This document shows positions 1 to 8,228 of a stretch of DNA of 64,000 bases, piece after piece; position 1 is the first letter of the stretch, and the number at the start of each line of letters is the position of its first letter. The position numbers and the translations under genes are program-made. The notes under the pieces are model-generated. The model searched no databases and was not told the DNA's origin. It worked only from the letters and a program-made list of their open reading frames with translations. The stretch lies in the NCBI RefSeq assembly GCF_019173455.1, contig NZ_JADPQH010000001.1:1394391-1458390 (forward strand). The letters run 5' to 3'. This DNA comes from Nesterenkonia sp. Act20 (GTDB lineage Bacteria > Actinomycetota > Actinomycetes > Actinomycetales > Micrococcaceae).

Positions 1-679
1 GGGCAGCTTCGGCGGCGGCGAGCGCCACCGGGACCAGCGGGCCATAGGTGGCGATGGTGGCATCGGTGCCCTCGCGCAGCACCTGCGCTCGGAACGCGTC
101 GGGCGCCGGATTCTCGGTGTCCACCTTGCCCTTGAGCCAGTAGCGGCGCTTGGGTTCGAGGATGATCACCGGGTCATCGCTGACGATCGCCTGGCGGGTC
201 ATCCAGTAGGCGTCCTGCGGGCTGGAGGGGGCCACGATCCGCAGTCCGGCGGTATGCGCGAAGAGCGCCTCCGGGGACTCGGAGTGGTGTTCCACGGAGC
301 CGATGTGTCCGCCGTAGGGCAGCCGGATGGTCACCGGCACCTTGATCTTGCCATCGGTGCGATTGTGCATCTTCGCCAGCTGGCTGGTGATCTGATTGAA
401 GCCGGGGAAGACGAAGCCGTCGAACTGGATCTCCGCCACCGGCCGGTAGCCGCGCATGGCCATGCCGATGCTGGTGCCGATGATGCCCGACTCTGCCAGC
501 GGGGAGTCGATCACCCGGTGCGTGCCGAACTCCGCCTGGAGTCCGTCGGTGACGCGGAAGACGCCGCCGAGGGCTCCGATGTCCTCACCGATCAGCAGCG
601 TCCGCTGGTCCGCCGCCAACTCGTCGCGCAGGGCCGCCGTGATCGCCTTGGCCATCGGCATCTCTTTGATCGCGCTCAT
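1..679 (-). CDS. 2-oxo acid dehydrogenase E1 component, beta subunit (C-terminus cut off)
   Basis: This is the TPP-dependent E1 beta (transketolase-like) subunit of a branched-chain 2-oxo acid or pyruvate dehydrogenase complex. It pairs with E1 alpha for oxidative decarboxylation. The reading frame runs off the left edge, leaving about 226 residues. Typical E1 beta stretches are visible: LIGEDIGALGGVFRVTDGL, DSPLAESGIIGTSIGMA, AEIQFDGFVFPGFNQI, and RLPYGG followed by SVEHHSESPEA. The ATG at 679 overlaps the upstream E1 alpha stop as ATGA, so the two subunits are translationally coupled. Sequence alone does not settle branched-chain versus pyruvate substrate; the E2 gene would lie outside the window. 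Confidence 0.9.
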   Translation of the reverse strand, partial: MSAIKEMPMAKAITAALRDELAADQRTLLIGEDIGALGGVFRVTDGLQAEFGTHRVIDSPLAESGIIGTSIGMAMRGYRPVAEIQFDGFVFPGFNQITSQLAKMHNRTDGKIKVPVTIRLPYGGHIGSVEHHSESPEALFAHTAGLRIVAPSSPQDAYWMTRQAIVSDDPVIILEPKRRYWLKGKVDTENPAPDAFRAQVLREGTDATIATYGPLVPVALAAAEAA

Positions 680-1818
680 CGTGTGCCTCCCGCTTCCGTG
701 GAGGTCGTCTCCTCGGCGAATCCGGCCTCATAGTCCTTCAGCCAGGCCTTCTCGGCCTCCACCTGCCGGTGCGGCTCGGAGTAGACGGTGTCGAAGACCC
801 GTTCCAGATCGATCGGCTCCAGCGCGAGCACCGACTTGCGCATGTCCGAGGCGAGATCCTTGGACTCAGCGTCGACCTGCTCGAAGTAGGACTGATCGGC
901 GTCGCCGGTGGAGTCCAGCCAGGTTCGATAGCGCCGGATGGGGTCGCGGCCCTCCCAGAGCTCGAGCTCCTGGGCGCTGCGGTATTTGGTCGGATCATCG
1001 GCGGTGGTGTGAGCACCCATGCGGTAGGTGACCGATTCGATCAGCTTGGGGCCCTTGCCGGCTCGGATCTCAGCGGAGAGCTTCGTGGCCACCGCGTAGC
1101 TGGCGAGCACGTCATTGCCGTCCACGCGAACACCTTCGAACCCGTAGCCCAGCGCGCGGTTCGCCAGCGGCCCGCGGGACTGGGTGCGCGTGGGCACAGA
1201 GATCGCCCAATGGTTGTTCTGGATGAAGTAGAGCATCGGCAGCTCGTAGGAGCTGGCGAAGACCATGGATTCATGCACGTCACCCTGACTGGTCGCTCCG
1301 TCGCCGATGCAGGCGACGACGATCTCGTCCTCGGCCCGATCACGCGGAATGCTGCCCATGCGCAGATCCTGGTTGATGCCCATCGCCCAGCCGGCGGCAT
1401 GCAGGGTCTGCGCCGCCAGCACCAGCGTGTAGACCTGGAAATTGTGCTGCCGCGGGTCCCAGCCGGTGTGCCGGGTGGCGCGGAACATGGTCAGCAGCTC
1501 CTCCGGGGCGATCCCCCGGTAGAGCGCCATGGCGTGCTCGCGGTAGGTCGGGAACACCATGTCGGAGGTCTTCAGCGCGGCGATGGTGCCCACCTGCGCA
1601 GCTTCCTGACCCAGTGCCGGAGCCCAGAGTGCGAGCTGCCCCTGCCGCTGCAGCGACGTCGCTTCAGCGTCGAGCCGACGCTCCATGACCATGTAGCGGT
1701 AGAGCTCGCGCAGTTCCTCGGCGCTCAGCGCCGCGATATACGGACCGTAGACCTCGTTCTCAGCGAGCTTCCCGTCGGGGGCGAGCAGCTGGATAGGCTG
1801 CACCTCTTGTGGCTGCAC
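676..1818 (-). CDS. 2-oxo acid dehydrogenase E1 component, alpha subunit
   Basis: TPP-binding E1 alpha subunit of about 380 residues, the usual family length. The TPP/Mg motif is seen as IGDGATSQGDVHE, followed by QNNHWAISVPT. The substrate-side region reads MVFPTYREHAMALYRG, and the phosphorylation-loop equivalent YRMGAHTTADDP is present. I chose GTG at 1818 because GGAGAGG lies about 8 nt upstream; a longer reading from GTG 1875 has no such site and adds an atypical leader. It follows the HisC-type aminotransferase by 78 bp on the same strand and overlaps E1 beta. Branched-chain (bkd) identity is the commonest reading in this phylum but is inferred. Confidence 0.9.
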   Translation of the reverse strand: MQPQEVQPIQLLAPDGKLAENEVYGPYIAALSAEELRELYRYMVMERRLDAEATSLQRQGQLALWAPALGQEAAQVGTIAALKTSDMVFPTYREHAMALYRGIAPEELLTMFRATRHTGWDPRQHNFQVYTLVLAAQTLHAAGWAMGINQDLRMGSIPRDRAEDEIVVACIGDGATSQGDVHESMVFASSYELPMLYFIQNNHWAISVPTRTQSRGPLANRALGYGFEGVRVDGNDVLASYAVATKLSAEIRAGKGPKLIESVTYRMGAHTTADDPTKYRSAQELELWEGRDPIRRYRTWLDSTGDADQSYFEQVDAESKDLASDMRKSVLALEPIDLERVFDTVYSEPHRQVEAEKAWLKDYEAGFAEETTSTEAGGTR

Positions 1819-1896
1819 TGTGTGATCCTCTCCGGTGGCGCCGCTGATGGCCGCCCCGCAGGTGAGGAGGGCCACCGTTCATTCTGTCAGCTCGAC

Positions 1897-2997
1897 TCAG
1901 TCCCGGAATCTGTAGGTCCGGCACAACTCGATGAATCGATCATTGGCCTCGACCTCACCAATCGTGACCCGCACACCCTCGCCGGCGAATGCGCGCACTG
2001 CCAGTGCCTGCACCCCGGCCTGCTGGGCGAAGTCCTGGGACTTCTCCCCCAGCGGGAGCCAGACGAAGTTGCCCTGCGGCTCGGGGATTTTCCAGCCGGC
2101 CTCGGTCAGCGCCGCAAACACGCGCTCCCGCTCGGCCACCAGGGAATCGACCCGCTCATTGACCTGATCCATGTTCTGCAGGGAGGCCAGCGCCGCGGCC
2201 TCGGCCAGCGTGGAGACGCCGAAGGGCGGTGCGACCACGCGCAGGTGAGCGGTGATCTCCTGCGAGGCGATGGAGTAGCCCACACGCAGTGCGGCCAGGC
2301 CGTGAGCCTTGGAGAAGGTGCGCAGCACCACCACGTTGGGATGGCTGCGGTAGAGCGAGAGCGCATCGAGCGGGTCCTCGCTGCGCACGAATTCCTGATA
2401 GGCCTCATCGATGACGACGACGACGTCGCTGGGCGCCTTCGCGAGGAAACCCTCGACCTCGCTGTGGCTCAGCGCAGGACCAGTGGGGTTGTTCGGGGTG
2501 CACAGCAGGATCACCTTGGTCTGTTCCGTGATGGCGGCGAGCATGGCCTCGAGATCGTGGCGTCCGTCGGAGGCCACCGGAACTGTGACGTCCTTGGCGC
2601 CGGCGGTGCGCACCACGATCGGGTAGGCCTCGAAGGAGCGCCAGGCGTAGATGACCTCATCCTGGCTTCCGTCACTGTTGGAGCCGGCGAAGGCGTTGAT
2701 GATCTGGGTCAGCGCTCCCAGGCTGCCGGTGCCGGCCACGATGTCCTGAACCGGCACCTCCAGGGCGCTGGCCAGTCCGGCGCGCAGTCCCTCCGCGGTC
2801 GGATTCGGATAGCGATGCAGGGTGTCGATCTCCGCGAGCGTCTTCGCCACTGCAGGCACGGGGCCCAATGGGTTCTCGTTGGAGGAGAGCTTATAAGGGG
2901 TGAGCCCGTCGGCTGGCTGAGGCGGCTTGCCCGCCGCATACGCTGGCAAAAGGCTGACACTTTCCCGTGGGGTGATCGACCCGGCGCGTGAGAACAT
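1897..2997 (-). CDS. hisC: histidinol-phosphate / aromatic aminotransferase (HisC family)
   Basis: PLP-dependent class I/II aminotransferase of the HisC/Pat branch, 366 residues. Visible features are LSSNENPLGPVP at the N-terminus, CTPNNPTGPALS, VVIDEAYQEF, and the Schiff-base lysine segment LRTFSKAHGLAALRVGY. It probably uses histidinol phosphate or aromatic 2-oxo acids. It lies away from other his genes and next to E1 subunits, which favours a second HisC/Pat copy over the main biosynthetic one. The ATG at 2997 faces the divergent GTG at 3005 with only 7 bp between. A TAGGAT -10-like hexamer at 3011-3016 would give an almost leaderless mRNA. Confidence 0.85.
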   Translation of the reverse strand: MFSRAGSITPRESVSLLPAYAAGKPPQPADGLTPYKLSSNENPLGPVPAVAKTLAEIDTLHRYPNPTAEGLRAGLASALEVPVQDIVAGTGSLGALTQIINAFAGSNSDGSQDEVIYAWRSFEAYPIVVRTAGAKDVTVPVASDGRHDLEAMLAAITEQTKVILLCTPNNPTGPALSHSEVEGFLAKAPSDVVVVIDEAYQEFVRSEDPLDALSLYRSHPNVVVLRTFSKAHGLAALRVGYSIASQEITAHLRVVAPPFGVSTLAEAAALASLQNMDQVNERVDSLVAERERVFAALTEAGWKIPEPQGNFVWLPLGEKSQDFAQQAGVQALAVRAFAGEGVRVTIGEVEANDRFIELCRTYRFRD

Positions 2998-3004
2998 AGT
3001 CACC

Positions 3005-3394
3005 GTGAGAATCCTACTGGCAATCCTCTTGAACGCCCTGGCGCTCGCTGCGGCGGCGTTCCTCATCCCTGGCATCTACGTGGACGGCGCCGAGACGGGG
3101 ACAGGCTCGACGATCCTCGCCTTCCTGTTCGTAGGAGCCGTCTTCGGGCTCGTCAATGTGGTCATCAAGCCCATCATTGCGCTGCTCTCACTGCCCATCA
3201 CCTGCCTGACGCTGGGCCTGTTCGCTGTGGTCATCAACGCCGGCATGCTGATGCTCACCGCGTGGCTCACCTCCTGGGTCCCGGTGCACTTCGTGGTGGA
3301 GGACTTCTTCTTCAGCGCCGTCCTGGGCTCCATCGTGGTCTCCCTGGTCTCGGCACTGCTGAACCGGTTCATCCTGCGCCCGCTGGAGAACTAG
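3005..3394 (+). CDS. YvlD-like membrane protein (phage holin superfamily IV, PF04020)
   Basis: A 129-residue integral membrane protein with four predicted helices, at roughly residues 2-22, 35-55, 60-85 and 100-122. The helix-two region AFLFVGAVFGLVNVVIKPI is typical of PF04020. Despite the family name, these proteins are common chromosomal membrane proteins in actinobacteria and are not evidence for a prophage; their function is unknown. The GTG at 3005 is chosen because residues upstream of it would overlap the divergent hisC coding region. Its TAG stop and the TAG stop of the convergent hydrolase gene share the palindrome CTAG at 3391-3394. Confidence 0.75.
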   Translation: MRILLAILLNALALAAAAFLIPGIYVDGAETGTGSTILAFLFVGAVFGLVNVVIKPIIALLSLPITCLTLGLFAVVINAGMLMLTAWLTSWVPVHFVVEDFFFSAVLGSIVVSLVSALLNRFILRPLEN

Positions 3395-4893
3395 CGAGCC
3401 TTCCCCACCCCGGATCTCACCTCCTCGACTCCGGAGCTCGCCTCCTCCGTGCCGCCCTGCAGCCTGCCCGCCCATTCAGTGATCGTCTGCTGCACCCGCT
3501 CCGTGCTGGCCGCGTCCCACTCCGTGGAGTACACCGTGGCCTGGTGTTCACCGGAGAGCTGAGCGGCAAGTTCGCGCAGGTGCTCTCGCTGGCCCGCGTC
3601 CAGATGGGTGTTCGCGTCCTCTTCCAGGATTCTGATCGCCTCGAGGTTGTGGGTGTAGCTGTGACTCTGACCGAAGATGCCTCCCACCTGCCCGTCGGGC
3701 GCGTGGTGCTCATAGTTGATCTCCACCCGTGCTGAGGAGAGCTGACTCTGCTCGTTCATCAGGCGCGGCACCGGGTCGTTGACGTCCTGAAAGCTCGTGG
3801 TGCGTACACCGGGAGCGATCGGTCCCTCCCGCCCCGGTCCCGCCACCGTGACCACCTGCGAGATGCGGTACCTGCGGGCAAGTCGGCCGCCCGCCGCGAT
3901 GTTCAGTGCATGCAGCGCCCCCTGGGAGTACCCGGAGACGAGCAGCTCATCCCCAGGCTGCGCGCCCGAGCGCTGCAGGGCCTCGTCGATCACCGTCTGC
4001 AGGTTCTCCGAGTCATTGGTGAGGGCATCCGCGAGACTGTTCACACCGCGACCGGCGCTCAGGTCCAGCTCACCTGCAGCGAGCGCGTCCAGGTCCATGT
4101 CTTCCAGGTCTTCGGGAAGCTCGAGCCCGGGGATATGCACGATGTGCCGCCGGCTCCCCTCGGTTGCAGAGGAGGAGATGCTGAAGTCTCCGGCGGCGGC
4201 GACTCCTGCCTGCGCCTCGAGATAGTCCGTGACCCCACGTGACTGAGTGGATGTGAGCTGCTGGGTCTGCACATTCAGCGTCTGCGTGCTGGCCCTGGAG
4301 GCGCGGCGCACCTCCTCCAGCAGTGTCTGCGAGACCAGCCCGCCGGCCTCGCCCGATGCACGTATCGCTGGCTGCCTCCTCGTCGCTCGGGCGAAGAGCA
4401 GGACGCCGATATGCCCGAGGTTCACCAGCGCCGTCCTGGCCCAGGCCGCAGCCAGTGCCCTGTCTCCCTGCGGATGGACGATATGGGGGTACATCTCGGG
4501 ATACTGCGCGACCTGCCGGGCTGCCCCGAGCCAGTGCACCACAAGCGCCTCGGTGTCGCGGTAGCTCTCGTGCGCTCGCTCAACGGCCTCAGAGGTCCCC
4601 TCCATGGCCGAGCTGCTGATCGCGGACTGCGCGGTGCTGATGCCGAGCTGCGCACCGAAGAGCGGGATCCGCCAGTGCGGGGCGACACCGGCGATGGAGC
4701 CGAAGAGCTCATCGGCGATGCGGGCGAGGTCCTGCCGCTGCTCCTCAGCGATGCGCGCCGCCTGCCGCAGCTGCTGCGCCCCCAGCTGGAGCGTCTCCAA
4801 CACCAGATTCGCCTGAGTGGGCCCGCCATAGGCCTGGACGGTGAACTCCCGGTCACGCGGCTCGCCGAACTGATCGGGTCTGAGGACGTACAT
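3391..4893 (-). CDS. alpha/beta serine hydrolase with GYSQG nucleophile elbow and helical N-terminal half
   Basis: A 500-residue protein. Residues about 25-240 are Ala/Gln-rich and helical, with a short hydrophobic stretch at 150-170. Residues 245-430 form an alpha/beta-hydrolase domain. The nucleophile elbow is GYSQG at 321-325 (Ser323), with a candidate acid in DVNDP (Asp373) and candidate histidines in GQSHSYTH (411 or 415). GYSQG is typical of cutinases and of the mycobacterial PE-PPE domain; esterase or lipase activity is inferred. No signal peptide is visible. The ATG at 4893 lies 10 bp after a WXG100-like gene, so the two form an operon. The long N-terminal extension resembles substrates or toxins of type VII secretion. 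Confidence 0.7.
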   Translation of the reverse strand: MYVLRPDQFGEPRDREFTVQAYGGPTQANLVLETLQLGAQQLRQAARIAEEQRQDLARIADELFGSIAGVAPHWRIPLFGAQLGISTAQSAISSSAMEGTSEAVERAHESYRDTEALVVHWLGAARQVAQYPEMYPHIVHPQGDRALAAAWARTALVNLGHIGVLLFARATRRQPAIRASGEAGGLVSQTLLEEVRRASRASTQTLNVQTQQLTSTQSRGVTDYLEAQAGVAAAGDFSISSSATEGSRRHIVHIPGLELPEDLEDMDLDALAAGELDLSAGRGVNSLADALTNDSENLQTVIDEALQRSGAQPGDELLVSGYSQGALHALNIAAGGRLARRYRISQVVTVAGPGREGPIAPGVRTTSFQDVNDPVPRLMNEQSQLSSARVEINYEHHAPDGQVGGIFGQSHSYTHNLEAIRILEEDANTHLDAGQREHLRELAAQLSGEHQATVYSTEWDAASTERVQQTITEWAGRLQGGTEEASSGVEEVRSGVGKAR

Positions 4894-4903
4894 GGCGGCC
4901 GGC

Positions 4904-5386
4904 TCAGCTTCCTGATCCGCTGGCCTCGGCGAGAAGCATCCTCGGGAGACCTCCGTGACGCTCCAGGAATCCCAGGAAATCAGCCGCACTGTCTCCGGCG
5001 CGGCGAGCACCCGCGAGCAGAGCCCCCGCTCCCAGCTCAGCCTCGATTCCCGTCCCGATCCCCGCCCCGGTCAACGATTCGACGGCACCAGCGAGCACAC
5101 GAGCCAAGTGGGCATACTCCTGCAGGTCGCCGGAGATCATCCGGGCGCGCGCCGCCAGCGCGGCGACCGACTCCTGCCGTTCACGGGCCGAGGTCACGTG
5201 ATGATAGGTCAGCGCTATGAAGGCCTGTCCGGCCGGCGACTCCCAGCGCACACTCTGGGCCGAGGCGAAGATCGCCGCGATGCAGTCCTCACTGCGCACC
5301 GCCACGAATTCCAGGGCCGAGGCGGCCCGCTCATAGGCGAGCGCGGACTCCTGGAGCTGCTGCACCGCCGGAGAGAACCCGATCAT
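4904..5386 (-). CDS. WXG100-like helical protein
   Basis: A 160-residue protein. Residues 5-100 are predicted to be a helix-turn-helix hairpin with a central WES-PAGQAF turn (Trp48). This matches the W-x-G/S turn of ESX/WXG100 proteins, and the length of the first helix before the Trp fits that family. The C-terminal 60 residues are Ala/Gly-rich. The ATG at 5386 is preceded by GGGGAGGGG, so I prefer it over a longer reading from 5569 with a proline/cysteine-rich, non-protein-like leader. It is followed after 10 bp by the GYSQG hydrolase. No EccC-type ATPase is in the window. Family membership is a motif-level judgement. Confidence 0.6.
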   Translation of the reverse strand: MIGFSPAVQQLQESALAYERAASALEFVAVRSEDCIAAIFASAQSVRWESPAGQAFIALTYHHVTSARERQESVAALAARARMISGDLQEYAHLARVLAGAVESLTGAGIGTGIEAELGAGALLAGARRAGDSAADFLGFLERHGGLPRMLLAEASGSGS

Positions 5387-5549
5387 CGGCCGCCCCTCCC
5401 CCCTCTGCCTATGGCTGGTGTAGCTTGCGTGTGCTGCGAATCTAGATCGGCAGCAGGCCGCACACGGCGCGTCTGAGCGGCCCGTGGAGACCGGGCCGGG
5501 CGGCGTCGTCGTCACCGGCGCTGGGGAAAACTCATGAAAGAATCGGCCC

Positions 5550-6998
5550 ATGGTCACCTCCTCCACCACCCCCGCCGAGAACGAGAACCCCGCGAGCCGC
5601 GTCGCGCTGGCCGATGCCGAGCCGCAGATCGCGCTCGGCGCGCTGGACGGGCGCTACCGCAGCGCCGTCGCGCCGCTGGTGGACCATCTCTCCGAGGCCG
5701 CCCTGAACCGCAACCGGGTGCACGTGGAGGTCGAGTGGTTCATCCATCTGTGCGCCGAAGGGGCGCTGGAGGGGCTGCCGACGCTCAGTGACGAACAGCT
5801 CCGCGGTCTGCGCGGCATCGTCACCGGGTTCGGCACCGCGGAGCTCGCCGAGCTGGGGGCCATCGAAGCCGAGACCCTGCACGATGTGAAGGCTGTGGAG
5901 TATTTCATCGCGCGCCGACTCCCGTCGCTGGGGCTGGCGGAGCTGACCCCGCTGGTGCACTTCGCCTGCACCAGCGAGGACATCAACAACCTCTCCTACG
6001 CCGTGGGCATCCGCGACGCGGTTCATCAGGTCTGGCTCCCGGCAGCGCGCACCGCCCTGGATTCCCTGGCCACGCTCGCCCAAGACTCCGCCCAGGTGGC
6101 GATGCTGGCCCGCACACATGGGCAGCCCGCCACGCCGACCACGCTGGGCAAGGAGATCGCGGTCTTCGTCCAACGGCTCCGGCGACAGCTGCGGCGCGTC
6201 GAATCCCAGGAGTTCCTCGGCAAGCTCAACGGCGCGACCGGGACCTATGCCGCCCACCTCGCGGCAGCCCCCGAGGCGGACTGGCCTGCCCTGTCGCAGC
6301 GGTTCGTGGAGAAGCTGGGACTCACGTTCAACCCACTGACCACCCAGATCGAGTCCCATGACTTCCAGGCCGAGCTCTACTCCGACATGGCTCGATTCAA
6401 CCGGATCCTGCATGGACTGTGCGTGGATCTGTGGAGCTACATCTCGATCGGCTTCTTCCGCCAGATTCCGGTGGCCGGCGCCACCGGCTCCTCGACCATG
6501 CCGCACAAGGTCAACCCCATCCGCTTCGAGAACGCCGAGGCGAACCTGGAGATCTCCAATGCGCTGCTCGACGCGCTGGGCTCGACGCTGGTGGAATCAC
6601 GCTGGCAGCGCGATCTCACCGACTCCTCGGGACAGCGGAATATCGGCACCGGAATCGGGCACTCGGTCCTCGCACTGAGCAACGTGAGCAAGGGGCTCAA
6701 GCAGCTTGCGGTGGCCGAGGAGGTCATCGCCGCGGATCTCGACGCGAACTGGGAGGTGCTCGGCGAGGCGATCCAGACCGTGATGCGCGCCGAGGCGGTG
6801 GCCGGGGTCGCAGGCATGGAGAACCCGTATGAACGACTCAAGGAGCTCACCCGCGGCCGCCGGGTGGACGCCGAGAAGCTCGAGGAGTTCGTGGGCGGGC
6901 TGGGCCTGTCCCAGGCCGCGGAGGCTCGGCTGAAGCAGCTGACCCCGGCCGGCTACACGGGTCTGGCCTCTCAGCTGGCCACACAGTTCGGCAGATAG
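5550..6998 (+). CDS. purB: adenylosuccinate lyase
   Basis: Cleaves SAICAR to AICAR and adenylosuccinate to AMP plus fumarate in purine synthesis. The protein has 482 residues and begins its conserved part with ALGALDGRYRSAVAPL, as in the E. coli-type enzyme. TSEDINN lies at 141-147, the catalytic His in ARTHGQPATPT near 190, and the superfamily signature GSSTMPHKVNP at 313-323. It is divergent from the WXG100-like gene and is followed after 7 bp by an acetyltransferase, which is probably co-transcribed. Confidence 0.96.
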   Translation: MVTSSTTPAENENPASRVALADAEPQIALGALDGRYRSAVAPLVDHLSEAALNRNRVHVEVEWFIHLCAEGALEGLPTLSDEQLRGLRGIVTGFGTAELAELGAIEAETLHDVKAVEYFIARRLPSLGLAELTPLVHFACTSEDINNLSYAVGIRDAVHQVWLPAARTALDSLATLAQDSAQVAMLARTHGQPATPTTLGKEIAVFVQRLRRQLRRVESQEFLGKLNGATGTYAAHLAAAPEADWPALSQRFVEKLGLTFNPLTTQIESHDFQAELYSDMARFNRILHGLCVDLWSYISIGFFRQIPVAGATGSSTMPHKVNPIRFENAEANLEISNALLDALGSTLVESRWQRDLTDSSGQRNIGTGIGHSVLALSNVSKGLKQLAVAEEVIAADLDANWEVLGEAIQTVMRAEAVAGVAGMENPYERLKELTRGRRVDAEKLEEFVGGLGLSQAAEARLKQLTPAGYTGLASQLATQFGR

Positions 6999-7005
6999 GC
7001 CGCGA

Positions 7006-7593
7006 ATGGACCACGGAGCCTTTGCCGATGACCACCGGACCCAGTACCAGCGCCTGCGGGACGGGCACTGGTACAGAGCCGATGAGGAGATCCTGGAGCG
7101 GGCCTTCGCGGCGCATCAGCTTTCTCACCGGTACAGCCAGGCAGCAGCCCAGGGCGACGACGACGCTGCCGCCGCGCTGCTGTCGCAGCTGATCGGTGAC
7201 CTCGGCGAGGACGTGGCGATCCGCCCTCCGCTCTCGGTGGACTACGGCGCGCACATGTCCATCGGTGACCGCGTCTTCATCAACACCGGCCTGGTGGCGC
7301 TGGACGTGGCCCCCATCCGGATCGGGGCTGACTGCCTGCTCGGTCCCAACGTGCAGCTGCTGACCCCGATCCACCCCCTGGAGCCGGGACTGCGACGGCA
7401 GAAGTGGGAGACCGCGGAGCCGATCACGCTGAAGGAGAACGTGTGGCTCGGCGGCGGCGTCATCGTCTGCCCCGGAGTCACCATCGGTCGCAACAGCGTG
7501 ATCGGCGCAGGTTCCGTGGTGACCCGTGACATCCCAGCGAACTCCGTGGCTGTGGGCAATCCCGCGCGGGTCATCCGCCAGCTGGTGGAGTGA
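7006..7593 (+). CDS. maltose/galactoside O-acetyltransferase family protein (left-handed beta-helix)
   Basis: A 195-residue acetyl-CoA-dependent O-acetyltransferase of the NodL/LacA/Maa type. The N-terminal maltose-acetyltransferase cap has the pattern RLRDGHWYRADEEIL. Hexapeptide repeats follow from about residue 75, including DRVFINTGLVALD, LLGPNVQLLTPIHPL (catalytic His), and WLGGGVIVCPGVTIGRNSVIGAGSVVT. It ends in the usual IPANSVAVGNPARVIR. The acceptor sugar cannot be told from sequence. It starts 7 bp after purB and has no promoter of its own in that gap. Confidence 0.88.
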   Translation: MDHGAFADDHRTQYQRLRDGHWYRADEEILERAFAAHQLSHRYSQAAAQGDDDAAAALLSQLIGDLGEDVAIRPPLSVDYGAHMSIGDRVFINTGLVALDVAPIRIGADCLLGPNVQLLTPIHPLEPGLRRQKWETAEPITLKENVWLGGGVIVCPGVTIGRNSVIGAGSVVTRDIPANSVAVGNPARVIRQLVE

Positions 7594-7753
7594 AGCCCCC
7601 GGGGATTGCGCCGATGCCGCGGGATCACGGGCGAAGCTCCACCCGCCGGCGACGTGCCGGGCCGCAGCGCTTCCCCCGCCGTGCATGAGCAGGTGAGAAT
7701 GGCCGCGTCCCATAGTTCGGGCGCGGCGGCGCCCTGGTGAAGAGAGGCTCGCC

Positions 7754-8164
7754 ATGACCATCGGCATGACCCCGTATCTGCAGTTCTCCGGCACAGCCCG
7801 CGGCGCCCTGGAGTTCTACCACTCGATCTTCGGCGGAGAGCTCGGCATGATGACCTACGCCGAGGGCATGGGCACCGATGATGAGAACAACGATCTGATC
7901 ATGCATGGCTCCCTGTTCGTGGACCGAGGCATCCACCTCATGGGCGCCGACGCTCCTCCTGGGATGGCGGCGTCACTGGGCACCGTGTCGCTGAGCAACA
8001 GCGCGCCTGATGACGCCGAGCACGAGACGCTGGAGCAGTGGTGGGAGAAGCTCTCCGAAGGAGCCGAGATCACCGAAGCGCTGGCGAAGTCGCCGTGGGG
8101 CGACACCTTCGGGATGCTCACCGATAAGTTCGGGGTGCCCTGGATGGTCAACGCTTCACGCTGA
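7754..8164 (+). CDS. VOC-superfamily protein, PhnB-like
   Basis: A 136-residue vicinal-oxygen-chelate fold protein. The start MTPYLQFSGTARGALEFYHSIFGGEL and the end SPWGDTFGMLTDKFGVPWMVN are typical of the PhnB/YjdN-like group once called 3-demethylubiquinone methyltransferase-like. These proteins often have no proven enzymatic role. AGAGAGG lies about 9 nt before the ATG. The 160 bp upstream (7594-7753) contain an ATAGT element near 7709 that may be a promoter; otherwise I see nothing in that gap. Confidence 0.85.
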   Translation: MTIGMTPYLQFSGTARGALEFYHSIFGGELGMMTYAEGMGTDDENNDLIMHGSLFVDRGIHLMGADAPPGMAASLGTVSLSNSAPDDAEHETLEQWWEKLSEGAEITEALAKSPWGDTFGMLTDKFGVPWMVNASR

Positions 8165-8188
8165 GCAGCCGGCGACAGCCGTGCCAGA

Positions 8189-8228
8189 GCGCGAGAAGCC
8201 CCACCAGCGCGCGAGCAGCCTCACCACA
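8189..8228. repeat. two-copy 20-bp tandem repeat over the crtEb stop codon
   Basis: Two copies of a 20-bp unit (GCGCGAGAAGCCCCACCA and GCGCGAGCAGCCTCACCA, 16 of 18 matching, offset 20). The second copy contains the crtEb TGA at 8221-8223. This is the weakest member of a set of short repeats on gene ends in this window. Confidence 0.6.

Noticed and set aside
769-2991. A 740-codon plus-strand frame
   Set aside because: Antisense to the E1 alpha and hisC genes, which carry clear motifs on the other strand.
3005-3394. Prophage remnant, from the holin-superfamily name
   Set aside because: No other phage genes nearby, and the YvlD family is chromosomal in many actinobacteria.
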